From: Vibrio sp. MEBiC08052
GTDB taxonomy: Bacteria; Pseudomonadota; Gammaproteobacteria; Enterobacterales; Vibrionaceae
Assembly (NCBI RefSeq): GCF_001506075.1
Contig: NZ_KQ947475.1
Coordinates: forward strand, 3,230,631-3,294,630
DNA: 64,000 bases
Direction: 5' to 3'
The position numbers were made by a program, and so were the translations under genes. Shown here piece after piece: positions 21,001-29,402 of this stretch (its first letter is position 1; each line of letters begins with the position of its first letter). Below the pieces are notes generated by a model. The model was given only the letters and a program-made list of their open reading frames with translations. It ran no database searches and was not told the origin of the DNA.

Positions 21001-22798
21001 GTAGAATTGCATCACACTGGTCAACGACTTGACGAAAATATGGAATGGTGTCATACAGTTCTTTCCCCATTCCAATATATTGAGAGCCCTGTCCGGTGAA
21101 TAGCAATACAATATCCTTGTTCCCGGAAAATGGAGCAGTTTTCTGCGCCAGAGACGCTTTCTGAAAATCCTGTAACTGACGATACAGACTGTCATGAGTA
21201 TGGCCATGTAGTGCCAGTCGGTGTCGGAAATGTGTCCGTCCGACATTCGCAGAATAGCAAATATGCTCTAGTGGATATTCCCGGCCAGAATTTGAGGGTT
21301 TTAAAAAGTCAATATAACGCTGAACTAAATCACTCAGTGCCTGACCACTTTTTGCGGACAGCGTCAGAATCTGTTCTCTTGGCGGCTTTTCCTTCACACT
21401 CAGGGGAGATTCATAATCCGGAGCACTTGAAATCACCATATGAACATTAGTACCACTAAAACCGAAAGCACTGACACCCGCACATGGCAGGCTTGTACCG
21501 GATTCAGGCCAGGCCATTTCTTCTCGTACCACCTGAACCGATGTATCTTCCCAATCAATATGCGTATTGGGGCGATGGAAATGCAAGTGAGCTGGTATCC
21601 GGCGATTTTTCAGCGCCAGAACAACTTTGATCAGACTCGCCATCCCAGCACAGACTTCCAAATGACCGATATTACTCTTGACCGAACCTATCCATAACGG
21701 ACGATTTCGGACTTCAGGCTGATGAAAAACCGAGGTCAGTGCTCCAACCTCAATGGGATCACCGAGTGGTGTTCCGGTCCCATGCGCTTCAATATAATCA
21801 ATATCATCCGGAGTCATACCGGCATTTTTCAAAGCCTGACGAATGACTTCCTCCTGAGCATGGACATTCGGCACAGTCAGACCAGAACTTGTACCGTCAT
21901 GATTCACTGCCGATCCTTTAATTACAGCAAGAATCTCATTCCCATCAGCAATAGCTTTTGACAGCCTTTTTAATATAATGACTGCGCAACCTTCGCCTCG
22001 GACATAACCATTAGCGCTGTCATCAAATGGTTTACACCGACTATCTTCAGAGAGCATCCCCGAACGTGCAAACATAATACTGGTCTGTGGCGATACAATC
22101 AGATTAGCCGCTCCGACAATCGCCTGTTGGCACTCATCTCGGCGTAAACTTTCACATGCCATGTGAACTGCAACCAGTGAGGAAGAACAGGCTGTATCAA
22201 CAACACTACTCGGTCCTTTTAAACCTAAAATATAAGAAATCCGCCCTGCGGCAACACTTGGTGCCGAGCCTGTTCCCATATAACCGTTCACTCGTTCAGG
22301 GGCAATACGATTTTGTTCATTAATATATTCAGCACCGCTGTAACCGATAAAGACACCCGTATTTGACCCCATGAGCCGTTCCGGTGACAGATTTCCCCGT
22401 TCCAAAGCTGACCAGGTCGTCTCAAGTAGTAATCGCTGACGCGGATCCATATCGATCGCTTCACGGGGGCTAATCCCAAAAAATGCGGCATCAAATTGCT
22501 CTATCTGTTCGATAAATCCCCCCTGACGAATCATGGAAACATCCTGAGACAATGATTCTAATATTTCTGCCGACCAACGCCCTTCGGGAATATCGTCAAT
22601 AGCATCTTCTCCGCTAAGCAACATTTGCCAGTAAGCATCGGGATCATTGACCGAACCGGGAAAACAGCAATCCACAGCAACAATTGCGATCGGTTCATTT
22701 TGCGCTGTCGTCAACGATTTTAATTTACCTTCCATTTTTTCAAGCGCAGTCAGAGCCTTGAGTAACCGCTGACGATCATTCTGACTATTATCTCTCAT
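15053..22798 (-). CDS. PKS module 5: KS-AT-DH-MT-ER-KR-ACP
   Basis: At 2581 residues this is the longest module and has the full reducing set. KS: DTACSSS near 200, EAHGTGT near 339, NIGH near 378. AT: GHSVGEY near 651, SHAFHS near 756 (malonyl). DH: His in HRVYDQVVIP near 968 (the Gly of HxxxGxxxxP is Asp) and LDGCFQ near 1129. C-methyltransferase: LEIGGGTGGTT near 1442. ER: HAAAGGVG near 1978. KR: GGLKGLG near 2178, but the catalytic Tyr is His2321 (SNHAAANSF, codon CAT at 15838-15836). ACP: GMDSL near 2489. If the KR works, the unit is a fully reduced alpha-methyl two-carbon unit; if it does not, DH and ER have no substrate and a beta-keto group remains. The N-terminus is a coiled docking segment. 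The start lies 25 bases after the preceding gene with only a weak GGA. Confidence 0.95.
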   Translation of the reverse strand: MRDNSQNDRQRLLKALTALEKMEGKLKSLTTAQNEPIAIVAVDCCFPGSVNDPDAYWQMLLSGEDAIDDIPEGRWSAEILESLSQDVSMIRQGGFIEQIEQFDAAFFGISPREAIDMDPRQRLLLETTWSALERGNLSPERLMGSNTGVFIGYSGAEYINEQNRIAPERVNGYMGTGSAPSVAAGRISYILGLKGPSSVVDTACSSSLVAVHMACESLRRDECQQAIVGAANLIVSPQTSIMFARSGMLSEDSRCKPFDDSANGYVRGEGCAVIILKRLSKAIADGNEILAVIKGSAVNHDGTSSGLTVPNVHAQEEVIRQALKNAGMTPDDIDYIEAHGTGTPLGDPIEVGALTSVFHQPEVRNRPLWIGSVKSNIGHLEVCAGMASLIKVVLALKNRRIPAHLHFHRPNTHIDWEDTSVQVVREEMAWPESGTSLPCAGVSAFGFSGTNVHMVISSAPDYESPLSVKEKPPREQILTLSAKSGQALSDLVQRYIDFLKPSNSGREYPLEHICYSANVGRTHFRHRLALHGHTHDSLYRQLQDFQKASLAQKTAPFSGNKDIVLLFTGQGSQYIGMGKELYDTIPYFRQVVDQCDAILQPILGCSILPMLWDESQSARIHQTQYTQPALFVLEYALTKLWQSWGIQPSAVVGHSVGEYAAACIAGVFSLNDALLLIAMRGKLMSELPGEGAMVAVMAPASDLVDIIHPFAESLSIAACNTPTQTVLSGSEDAMQQVLDILKQQDISAYSLEVSHAFHSPLMQPMLDEFRIVAERVTYHRPTIKIISNVTGHLADERLMSPEYWVEHVTAPVRFMESITNLQTQLRGEIRYLEVGPKPVLLKMVQQCFKQQQLYVLASIQPEIPDTESMMATLGQLYTDGASVLWQNFYQNFALQFCSLPTYAFQRQRFWFDSFTQSERPHKEYTYSSVATHSGAHPLSGKLLQSPVPIFALELSRMKDAFWDDHRVYDQVVIPGAAFLETGFAVAQAQFPDKVFVLEDMNIRAMLSFSAQDADPLHLQTVLQPEQKRTRFSIYSRQQDASECAWTEHASGFFQVTEPSVESSEFPEWIENASVVDGKTLYHVQDSGVFYGPAFQSVSSLYFSRTGSAAAWLEVADAIDTSAWIFHPTLLDGCFQTVGALMKQQNMLDGLYIPVKIGRFYMHQPVGDSVWCVVEQVTDNREIKVADLVFYDAEKRQVGYLESLQLHRFETLHLQEQSEISASGDFSDDWLYSIFWQQKHLYTQQGQIGLSVALKDVDFQRCILSESSHDLGLISQVFDQLSLVYVKQAFEVLGWSWKVGDVFSTGQLATDFAVHPNHIRLLNRMLEILSEAELIELDGEKWRVCQPFEPLDLESDIADTTDMLLAHFPETVSALRLLKRCGEKLADVITDRTDPIQLLFPGGDLSDTTAVYENMPEAQLMNRQMQSCLQSLIKSRPAYRGLRILEIGGGTGGTTSSLLGMLADVACEYTFTDISPSFTAKAKVRFSDYDFVKYQVLDIESFPQSQGFQLGDYDIIIAANVLHATQNMTRTMTHVKSLLAPGGVCLILEGTIRQRWLDLTFGMTTGWWRFQDDALRPDYPLMSASQWQLLSEAVSLESFTLVQPKAKTSQAVILAQSPAVSEYSDHYLFLAEDYCAPSCHEVMNHYGLNCTVVVRGDAYCKIDAYNYMIREDEATDYIRLLQDIDHEQGTQTQILYAWESGISQDLAENHPLAAVSQQNCRSLLYLTQAITSVQLPASLTFATQGAQPVAGFDCPNVAQSSLWGMAKVIAMEHPELHCRRIDLDPQGDHHSNLLYLIDELLNDCGDEQVALRDGNRYVARMAHYYHEKKLVADGDNCQLTISEPGNLSTMQYAVSHRRKPTAGEVEIEVKASGLNFMDVLDALGLYPDPRPGGLGGECAGVVVSVGENVEGIQVGDKVMAMAPGAFGRFVYTNAHLVMPIPAAMTFEAAATVPVAFLTAIYALRHVAQIQPGQRVLIHAAAGGVGMAAIQVVQACGGEVFATASPEKWPVLESLGVRHVMNSRTLDFAEQIMQETQGLGVDVVLNSLTGDFIPKSLNILAHDGVFVEIGKRDRELWGEEQIHQIRPDAHFSLIDLMATTGSQPQIFAPLAQMLSEGLEHGDYQPLPSKIFPADKAVQAFRFMQQARHTGKIVLDMQMSSAIQERKSGQAFLSVERSYLITGGLKGLGLLIAQWLVECGVRHIALIGRSAPDDSALSTIRALRDSGADVQIYQVDVTSYDEMATLFQQIDHAMPPLAGVIHAAGVLQDGVLSKQSWAQFSKVLSPKVDGAWLLHHFTQHMDLDMFTLFSSATALIGNAGQSNHAAANSFLDALAGYRHSLGLPGLSINWGAWSDVGSAASHSLLERIQMKGLGVITPQQGLRAFEFLCLPQVAHQVGVMPAHWDVLRQELKSKGRWSDFLEAFDVTDNSTVPMMQEHSGPKHNIREQLTQSAQQSHFAQMSRYLEGVVKTILQLDQHDSVTSDRPLQELGMDSLMAVELRNVIGTGTGLRLASTLLFTYPTIEQLSHYLLSELFPVESEEAISVPESYSDTPASLSDIDSITQISEQELEQMLGGFYQPQEEV

Positions 22799-22823
22799 TA
22801 CATCATTCCATCTTGTTCTTGTT

Positions 22824-25800
22824 CTAGATTGAGTCGCTATTCGTTAAACCATCGACAAAAGTCAACTTATCATTGAGCCATTCATCCAATTGATCTTCTG
22901 CAAAATTTCCTAACTTATCTGCTATCTCCAATTCTGCAGATACAGACTCGGTAACGAGGGCTAGTGATGTTTCATAAACATGTTCATCCTCCACCGTCTC
23001 CGGATGAGGTAACAACATTTCTGACAGATGCTGTGCGATCGCCCGGGGAGTTGGATAGTCGAAAATCAACGTACTGCCTAAACGACAGGAAAAACGTTTT
23101 TGTAATTGATTTTTAAGCTCGACAGCCATTAATGAATCAACACCGGTATCGGTCAGACGAGCGTCCGCATCCATTGTCTGATGATGGGCAAAGCCAAGAG
23201 TTTTCTTGATTTCATGAAGTACTGACTCCAACATCAGTACAGGCTGATCACTGAAGTGAGCATCTCGAATTTCTGCCAGCAGATCATGCTCAGCTTCACA
23301 GCGCTCCTGATAGCGTTCATAGAAATGGCGATAAAATGTGTGTTTCATCCGTTCAGATACAGAAGACAGCCATGTCGGCCAATCTATCTGTGCCACACAA
23401 AGCCGGGCCGGAAGTGATGGTGACTGCAGAATTAATTGCAACATCTGTAAACCATCAGTGGATGACAAGGGGGTTAATCCGGCCCTTACAAGCCTCTGCT
23501 GCTCCTGAGACGAAAGTCTGGCTCCCATCCCCATATCTTGCCATAAAGGCCAGTTGATACTGTATCCGGCAATGCCCAGTTGTCTTTGATAATGTGCCAG
23601 TCCATCAAGAAATGCGTTAGCGGCTGCATAATTCGATTGACCTTTTGCTCCCACAACCGATGCCAGAGAAGAATAACTGATAAAAAAATCCAGAGTGATA
23701 TCGGCATGTCGGCACCATTGATGTAATAACCATGCACCAACTGCTTTAGGCCTTATGACTTCCTCAATCGTATTACGTGTCTGTTGCTCTATCACACCAT
23801 CATGTAATACACCTGCAGTGTGAATGACTCCTTTTATTAATGGCATCGTATCCCGAATACTGTTCAATGCAGAGGCAAGTTCTGTTTCTTCAGCAATATC
23901 AACTTGCCATGAAGAAACATTCACACCTCGGGAACACCAACTTTCAAGAACCTGACAAACCATCTCACTAGGTGCAGAGCGCCCAAGAAGAGCTAAATGT
24001 TTAGCTCCCATGTCAACAAGCAGAGCTGCACTGGCAAGTCCAAGATCACCTAAACCACCTGTGATTATATATGTAGCCTGGGGATCAATCGATTCAGGTC
24101 TGCTCTCCATTTCTCTGGGTGGCATACACAGAGCAACTTTGCCAATATTTTTACCCTGAGATAAAAGCCGGAATGCCTGTTTAACCGATTCCACAGGGAA
24201 AGACTGAACCGGGAGTGGTTGATACAAATTCTGCTGGTAGCCATCAACCATTTCTGATAACAGTTGAGTCTGCAGCCCCGGTGTGACTGCCATTGCCTGT
24301 CCTAAATCAAAAGAAAAATACTGAGCGTCGGGCCGATACTGATAAGCCTGCGCCTCACTCCACACACCTATCTTACCAATATCGACAAATCGGCCTTTCG
24401 ATGCCAGCACATCAAATGAATTCTGAATAAAATCCCCATTGAGGCAGTTCAAAACAACATCTACACCTTGCCCGTCCGTTAGTGTCAGAATCTGCTGACG
24501 GAACTCATGGCTGCGAGAATCCATCACATGACAGATACCCTGACTTTCTAAGTGAGCCCATTTCGGCTGACTTGCTGTTGCAAAGACCTCCGCACCTCGT
24601 GACAAAGCAATCTGTACCGCAGCCTGACCAACCCCACCGGCAGCCGCATGAATTAAAATACGTTCTCCCGGCTGCAGACAAACCAGATGATTCAGTGCAT
24701 AACATGCGGTCATAAAAACAGTTGGCAACACTGACGCCTGAACAAAATCCAGTGTCTTCGGCATAGGGACAACACAGTCCTGACTAACCGTGACTGTGCT
24801 GGCAAAAGTTCCGGCGGCAAATACAATAACAGACGTCCCTACCCGAATCTGATCAACACCTTCACCAACAGCGGTTACAACCCCAGCACACTCATATCCG
24901 AGAGGTAGTTGCTCTGCCGAATGAATGCCAAGCTCTACAGCATGTTCTTCAAGCATCCCCAACGTATATAAAACATCTTTAAAATTGAGGCCACTGGCCC
25001 TAACCTGAACCTGAACTTCTCCCTGCCGGGGTTCTCTTTTCTGAATAGTTACCGGATGCAGATTGTCAAACACACCATATTCTGACAACTGAATTTTGAA
25101 ATCCTGAGTCTTGGTTTTAACATCATGCACAAAGGGTTGAAAACGACTGACAAATCGCTGTTTCCCACGATAAGCAACCTGTATTTCAGCATCGTTGGCA
25201 GTTATCTCAGAAACGATGGGCAGGAAATCATTGTCTTCTGATGGCATAACCCTGTCTAAATCAAGATGCAAACATGCCAATTCAGGATGCTCAGCATCGA
25301 TAGCCTGAATCAAACCATTCAATGTGCTTTGTCTGACCGAATATGTGTGATGATCATTCGGTACAGCACAGGCACCATGTGTAACCAACATGAGCTGTGG
25401 CGGTTTATCCTGCAATCGTCGGGACAGAACTTCCACCAGAGACAATATCTGTGTCGGCATTTCGCTCAAAGATTCAATCAACCCATCATCCACTACCTCA
25501 GACGAATATACCGTGACAGGAAATTCACTCAGAACAATCACACCATGACAGAAAGGAACCTGAAGAGAAGTAAGCATTGACTCCACTCCGGTCACATCGC
25601 AGACAGCACAGTCACATCCCTGCATCCGCAGCAATCTGGCAACCTGTTCGGCAGGTTGAGATTCATTACCGACAATGATCCAAGACTGGCCCGCAACAGA
25701 GCGAGTTTCACCCACGTCTGCCTGTTGCCACTGCACTTGGTAAAGTAACTGTTCTGCTTGCTGCCAGGTCATGCTTCGTTTCGACGAACCGGAAACCTGC

Positions 25801-28800
25801 CGAAGCACCAGTCCTTTGAATTGAGCGACCCACTGACCTTCAGCATTCACAAGGTCTAAATCGGCATAAAGCGATGTTCCGTCAGTCTGAACAGGTGACT
25901 GAATGCAGACGTGACACCACAACTCTCGCTCACTGGAGTGGTAAAATGAAACTTGCTCAATGCCTGTCGGTAAGTAGATGGCGTCCTGATGCTGTAACAG
26001 CCCACCTAAAGACTGAAAACAGGCATCAAGCAACACCGGATGAAAATCCAGATCATTTTCCAGCAGTTCCGGAAGTTTTATATGGCTAAGTGCTGACTTA
26101 TCACCAACCCAAAGTTCATCGATTGCCTGAAATGCAGGGCCATATTCCACACCCTGACGGGCCGCACGCTGATAAAAATGATCAGAGAAAATCCTCTGTT
26201 GGCAGGATTGCTGCCAACGGTGCAACTGTGCGAGACCATCATTCCGAACCGTATCATGTACTGACGTTATCTGGCATTCTACATGCTGTAACCATTGCGA
26301 CTGAGCTCCGGAATCATCGGTGCTGAACAGACGACCGATATAGACATCATCTTGCTTTTTCAGGGATGTCTGAACAGAGATAGTGCCTGTTTTCGGAAGC
26401 ACTAGCGGCTGTTCTATTTTGAAGTTGATGATGGTGTCTTCAGCCCCCCCCGGCAATTGCTTCATCGCCGCCGATATCATTGCCAAATATCCTGCAGCAG
26501 GAAAAATAATCTGATCATGGACATTATGGTCAGCAAGATACCCCAACGATGCAGATGAAAGTGTTTTCTCATAACACCATTCATCATAAAGGGTTGCTAT
26601 CGAAACCGGAGAACCTAGCAAAGAAATCTCTGAATGAGCAACAGGGTTACGCAATGCTGTCTTTCCGGATGCAGATTCAGAATACCAATGCCGCTGACGT
26701 TCAAACGGATAAACCGGTAACAACATTTTCTCCCAACGAGAACCCTGATAATACGAAGCCCAAGAAATATGGCTTCCGCACCGGTATATGTGGACTAAAG
26801 ATTCAGCCAGATATTCAGGTTCTTGGCGGCCTGGCTGAAGACTACCCAGCCATAAGACTGATTCATCCTCAATACATTGCTTTCCTAATGAAACCAAGGT
26901 CGGACGCGGACCGATTTCCAGAAATATATTGCCTCCGGATTGCTCTGCCACCCGGATACTTTGAAGAAAATTCACCGGAGCCTGAATATGCCGAACCCAA
27001 TAATCCGCAGTGCTAATATCATTCTGGGCTATTTGACCAGAAACATTAGATATCAAAGTCCGCTTGGGGATCTCGTAATGAATACTTGCAGCCACTACTG
27101 CAAATTCTGCCAGCATTGGCTGCATTAATGGAGAATGGAAAGCATGGGAAACATCTAACTGAGAATATCTGATTTGTTGCTTATCCAGTTGATCAATGAT
27201 CGATTGTAACGCAGTTTGATCCCCTGAAATGACCGTTTGCTTCGGTCCATTGTATGCAGCGACAGATACTTGGCCAGCGAATGGCACAAGTAATGTCTCC
27301 ACAATATTTGCATCAGCCATCACTGCATACATTTCGCCTTTTGCTGATAACTGCTGCATCAGACGTCCCCGAGCTGCGATCAGTTTTAATCCATCTTCAA
27401 AACTGAACACACCGGCGTGACAAGCTGCTGCATATTCACCAACACTGTGGCCCATCATGGCTATCGGTTCGAGACCCCATGCAAACCATAATCGACCAAG
27501 TACATATTCCAGAGCAAAAAGAGCAGGTTGCGTATACTGAGTCTGACTCAATTTGGATGAAAACTCTCCCCAGAGCAAACTAAATAAGGAAACACCCACC
27601 TGTTCTATAAATAAATCTTCAATTTCATCCAGATACTGTTTGAATTGTTTATTTCTCCGGTACAGTGTCTGCCCCATTCCGACATATTGAGAACCCTGTC
27701 CGGTAAATAAGAACACAATATTGCTTTCGGTAGCAGTTACCTTCTCACTATCAGAATGAACCATTTCCTGTAACTGAGACTGCAACTCAACTTTTGAAGT
27801 CGCAGTAATCCCCTGACGGTATTTGAAATGTTTCTTTCCAATATTCGCGCTATAACACAGAGATGATAGTTGCTCTTCCTGAGTATGACTCAGACATGCA
27901 GACAATTGTGATGCAACATCCCTAAGCCCTTCTTTCGTTTTGGCAGACCATGTCAAAACATAAGGTGACATTGGCTCCTGATTTGGCTCAGTTGCAGGCA
28001 CTGGTGCTTCTTCAAGAATCACATGAGCATTTGTTCCGGTGAAACCGAAAGAGCTGATCCCGGCCATTCGGCTTTTCTGCACAGCCTCCCATTCACTCAG
28101 CCGGACAGGAATACGAATATTCAATTTATCCCAGGGAATGTGCGGGGAAGGATGATCCAAATGCAAATGAGGTGGTAATTGCCGATGTTGCATTGCTAGT
28201 ATCGTCTTGATTAATCCGGCAATCCCCGAAGCAGACTCAGTATGACCGATGTTCGTTTTTACAGAACCCACCCATAGCGGAACCGTGCGATCCTGATTAA
28301 AAACAGCTGCCAATGCCCGGATCTCAATTGGGTCTCCTAATGATGTGCCTGTTCCATGGGCCTCAACATAGTCGATCATCTTCGGAGAACACCCCGCTTG
28401 TTTCAAAGCATTCCGGATGACTTGCTCCTGTGCGTAGGCACTGGGTACTGTCAGCCCGCCGCTGGTCCCGTTCTGATTCACCGCACTGCCTTTGATAAGG
28501 GCAAGAATCGTATCTCCATCACTCTGTGCTTGTGACAATCGTTTCAAGACAACCATGCCACAGCCTTCACTTCTGACATAACCATTTGCCGAGGCATCAA
28601 ATGCTTTACAGCGACCATCTTTTGAAAGCATTTTGGCTTTAGAAGTCACAACATTCATATGTGGATCGAGCAGTAAACAAACTCCCCCAGCCAAAGCCAC
28701 ATGGCTTTCACCAGCGTGCAGGCTCTGGCAGGCTAAATGCACCGCAGTCAATGAAGATGCACATGCAGTATCGACTGCAACAGCAGGACCGTTCAGATTC

Positions 28801-29399
28801 AACAAATAAGATATCCGACTTGCCGTTGAACTCAGAGATGTACCAACCCCCATGTAAGCATTGGCTTCTCCACCGTGAATCTTGACATAATCGGAACCAC
28901 TAACACCGATGAACACACCCGTTGAAGTTTGTACTAACTGATCAGGACTAATACAAGCGCGCTCTAATGCTTCCCAGCCGACTTCCAACATTAGACGCTG
29001 CTGAGGGTCCATATTTGCAGCCTCACGAGGTGTGATTCCGAAAAAATCCGCATCGAATTGATCGATGTCGGCTAAAAAACCGCCATGGCGACAATACATT
29101 TTCCCGGATGCTTCGGGATCTGCATGGTAATATTGTTCAATATCCCATCGACTTGCTGGAATCTCTTCAATAGCATCAATCCCATGACACAATAGTTGCC
29201 AGTATGATTCCGGACTGTTGACACCCCCGGGAAATCGGCAACTCATACCTACAACGGCAATCGGCTCACTTGTCTGCTTTTTCAGTGAAGCGATCTCCTT
29301 GCGCATTTTTTCCATTTCAAGAAAAGCACGCTTAATTGGAGATAATTGCTGGGAACTTTGCTCTTCTAAGGCTGTATTAGTCATTTTTCTCTTATGCAT
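22824..29399 (-). CDS. PKS module 4: KS-AT-DH-ER-KR-ACP
   Basis: Fully reducing module without methyltransferase. KS: DTACASS near 211, EAHGTGT near 346, NIGH near 384. AT: GHSVGEY near 651, SHAFHS near 749 (malonyl). DH: His in HNVHDQIIFP near 960 (Gly to Asp in the motif), YGPAFQ present, LDACFQ near 1126. ER: HAAAGGVG near 1584. KR: GGLGDLG near 1781, LHD in the B-type position, Tyr in SNYAAAN near 1924. ACP: GVDSL near 2086. It should install a saturated two-carbon unit. Two starts are possible: ATG at 29399 three bases after the upstream stop, or ATG at 29384, which has AAGAG just before it and begins MTNTALEEQ. The second has the better ribosome-binding site. N-terminal coiled-coil and acidic C-terminal tail are docking elements. 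Confidence 0.95.
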   Translation of the reverse strand: MHKRKMTNTALEEQSSQQLSPIKRAFLEMEKMRKEIASLKKQTSEPIAVVGMSCRFPGGVNSPESYWQLLCHGIDAIEEIPASRWDIEQYYHADPEASGKMYCRHGGFLADIDQFDADFFGITPREAANMDPQQRLMLEVGWEALERACISPDQLVQTSTGVFIGVSGSDYVKIHGGEANAYMGVGTSLSSTASRISYLLNLNGPAVAVDTACASSLTAVHLACQSLHAGESHVALAGGVCLLLDPHMNVVTSKAKMLSKDGRCKAFDASANGYVRSEGCGMVVLKRLSQAQSDGDTILALIKGSAVNQNGTSGGLTVPSAYAQEQVIRNALKQAGCSPKMIDYVEAHGTGTSLGDPIEIRALAAVFNQDRTVPLWVGSVKTNIGHTESASGIAGLIKTILAMQHRQLPPHLHLDHPSPHIPWDKLNIRIPVRLSEWEAVQKSRMAGISSFGFTGTNAHVILEEAPVPATEPNQEPMSPYVLTWSAKTKEGLRDVASQLSACLSHTQEEQLSSLCYSANIGKKHFKYRQGITATSKVELQSQLQEMVHSDSEKVTATESNIVFLFTGQGSQYVGMGQTLYRRNKQFKQYLDEIEDLFIEQVGVSLFSLLWGEFSSKLSQTQYTQPALFALEYVLGRLWFAWGLEPIAMMGHSVGEYAAACHAGVFSFEDGLKLIAARGRLMQQLSAKGEMYAVMADANIVETLLVPFAGQVSVAAYNGPKQTVISGDQTALQSIIDQLDKQQIRYSQLDVSHAFHSPLMQPMLAEFAVVAASIHYEIPKRTLISNVSGQIAQNDISTADYWVRHIQAPVNFLQSIRVAEQSGGNIFLEIGPRPTLVSLGKQCIEDESVLWLGSLQPGRQEPEYLAESLVHIYRCGSHISWASYYQGSRWEKMLLPVYPFERQRHWYSESASGKTALRNPVAHSEISLLGSPVSIATLYDEWCYEKTLSSASLGYLADHNVHDQIIFPAAGYLAMISAAMKQLPGGAEDTIINFKIEQPLVLPKTGTISVQTSLKKQDDVYIGRLFSTDDSGAQSQWLQHVECQITSVHDTVRNDGLAQLHRWQQSCQQRIFSDHFYQRAARQGVEYGPAFQAIDELWVGDKSALSHIKLPELLENDLDFHPVLLDACFQSLGGLLQHQDAIYLPTGIEQVSFYHSSERELWCHVCIQSPVQTDGTSLYADLDLVNAEGQWVAQFKGLVLRQVSGSSKRSMTWQQAEQLLYQVQWQQADVGETRSVAGQSWIIVGNESQPAEQVARLLRMQGCDCAVCDVTGVESMLTSLQVPFCHGVIVLSEFPVTVYSSEVVDDGLIESLSEMPTQILSLVEVLSRRLQDKPPQLMLVTHGACAVPNDHHTYSVRQSTLNGLIQAIDAEHPELACLHLDLDRVMPSEDNDFLPIVSEITANDAEIQVAYRGKQRFVSRFQPFVHDVKTKTQDFKIQLSEYGVFDNLHPVTIQKREPRQGEVQVQVRASGLNFKDVLYTLGMLEEHAVELGIHSAEQLPLGYECAGVVTAVGEGVDQIRVGTSVIVFAAGTFASTVTVSQDCVVPMPKTLDFVQASVLPTVFMTACYALNHLVCLQPGERILIHAAAGGVGQAAVQIALSRGAEVFATASQPKWAHLESQGICHVMDSRSHEFRQQILTLTDGQGVDVVLNCLNGDFIQNSFDVLASKGRFVDIGKIGVWSEAQAYQYRPDAQYFSFDLGQAMAVTPGLQTQLLSEMVDGYQQNLYQPLPVQSFPVESVKQAFRLLSQGKNIGKVALCMPPREMESRPESIDPQATYIITGGLGDLGLASAALLVDMGAKHLALLGRSAPSEMVCQVLESWCSRGVNVSSWQVDIAEETELASALNSIRDTMPLIKGVIHTAGVLHDGVIEQQTRNTIEEVIRPKAVGAWLLHQWCRHADITLDFFISYSSLASVVGAKGQSNYAAANAFLDGLAHYQRQLGIAGYSINWPLWQDMGMGARLSSQEQQRLVRAGLTPLSSTDGLQMLQLILQSPSLPARLCVAQIDWPTWLSSVSERMKHTFYRHFYERYQERCEAEHDLLAEIRDAHFSDQPVLMLESVLHEIKKTLGFAHHQTMDADARLTDTGVDSLMAVELKNQLQKRFSCRLGSTLIFDYPTPRAIAQHLSEMLLPHPETVEDEHVYETSLALVTESVSAELEIADKLGNFAEDQLDEWLNDKLTFVDGLTNSDSI

Positions 29400-29402
29400 C
29401 CA

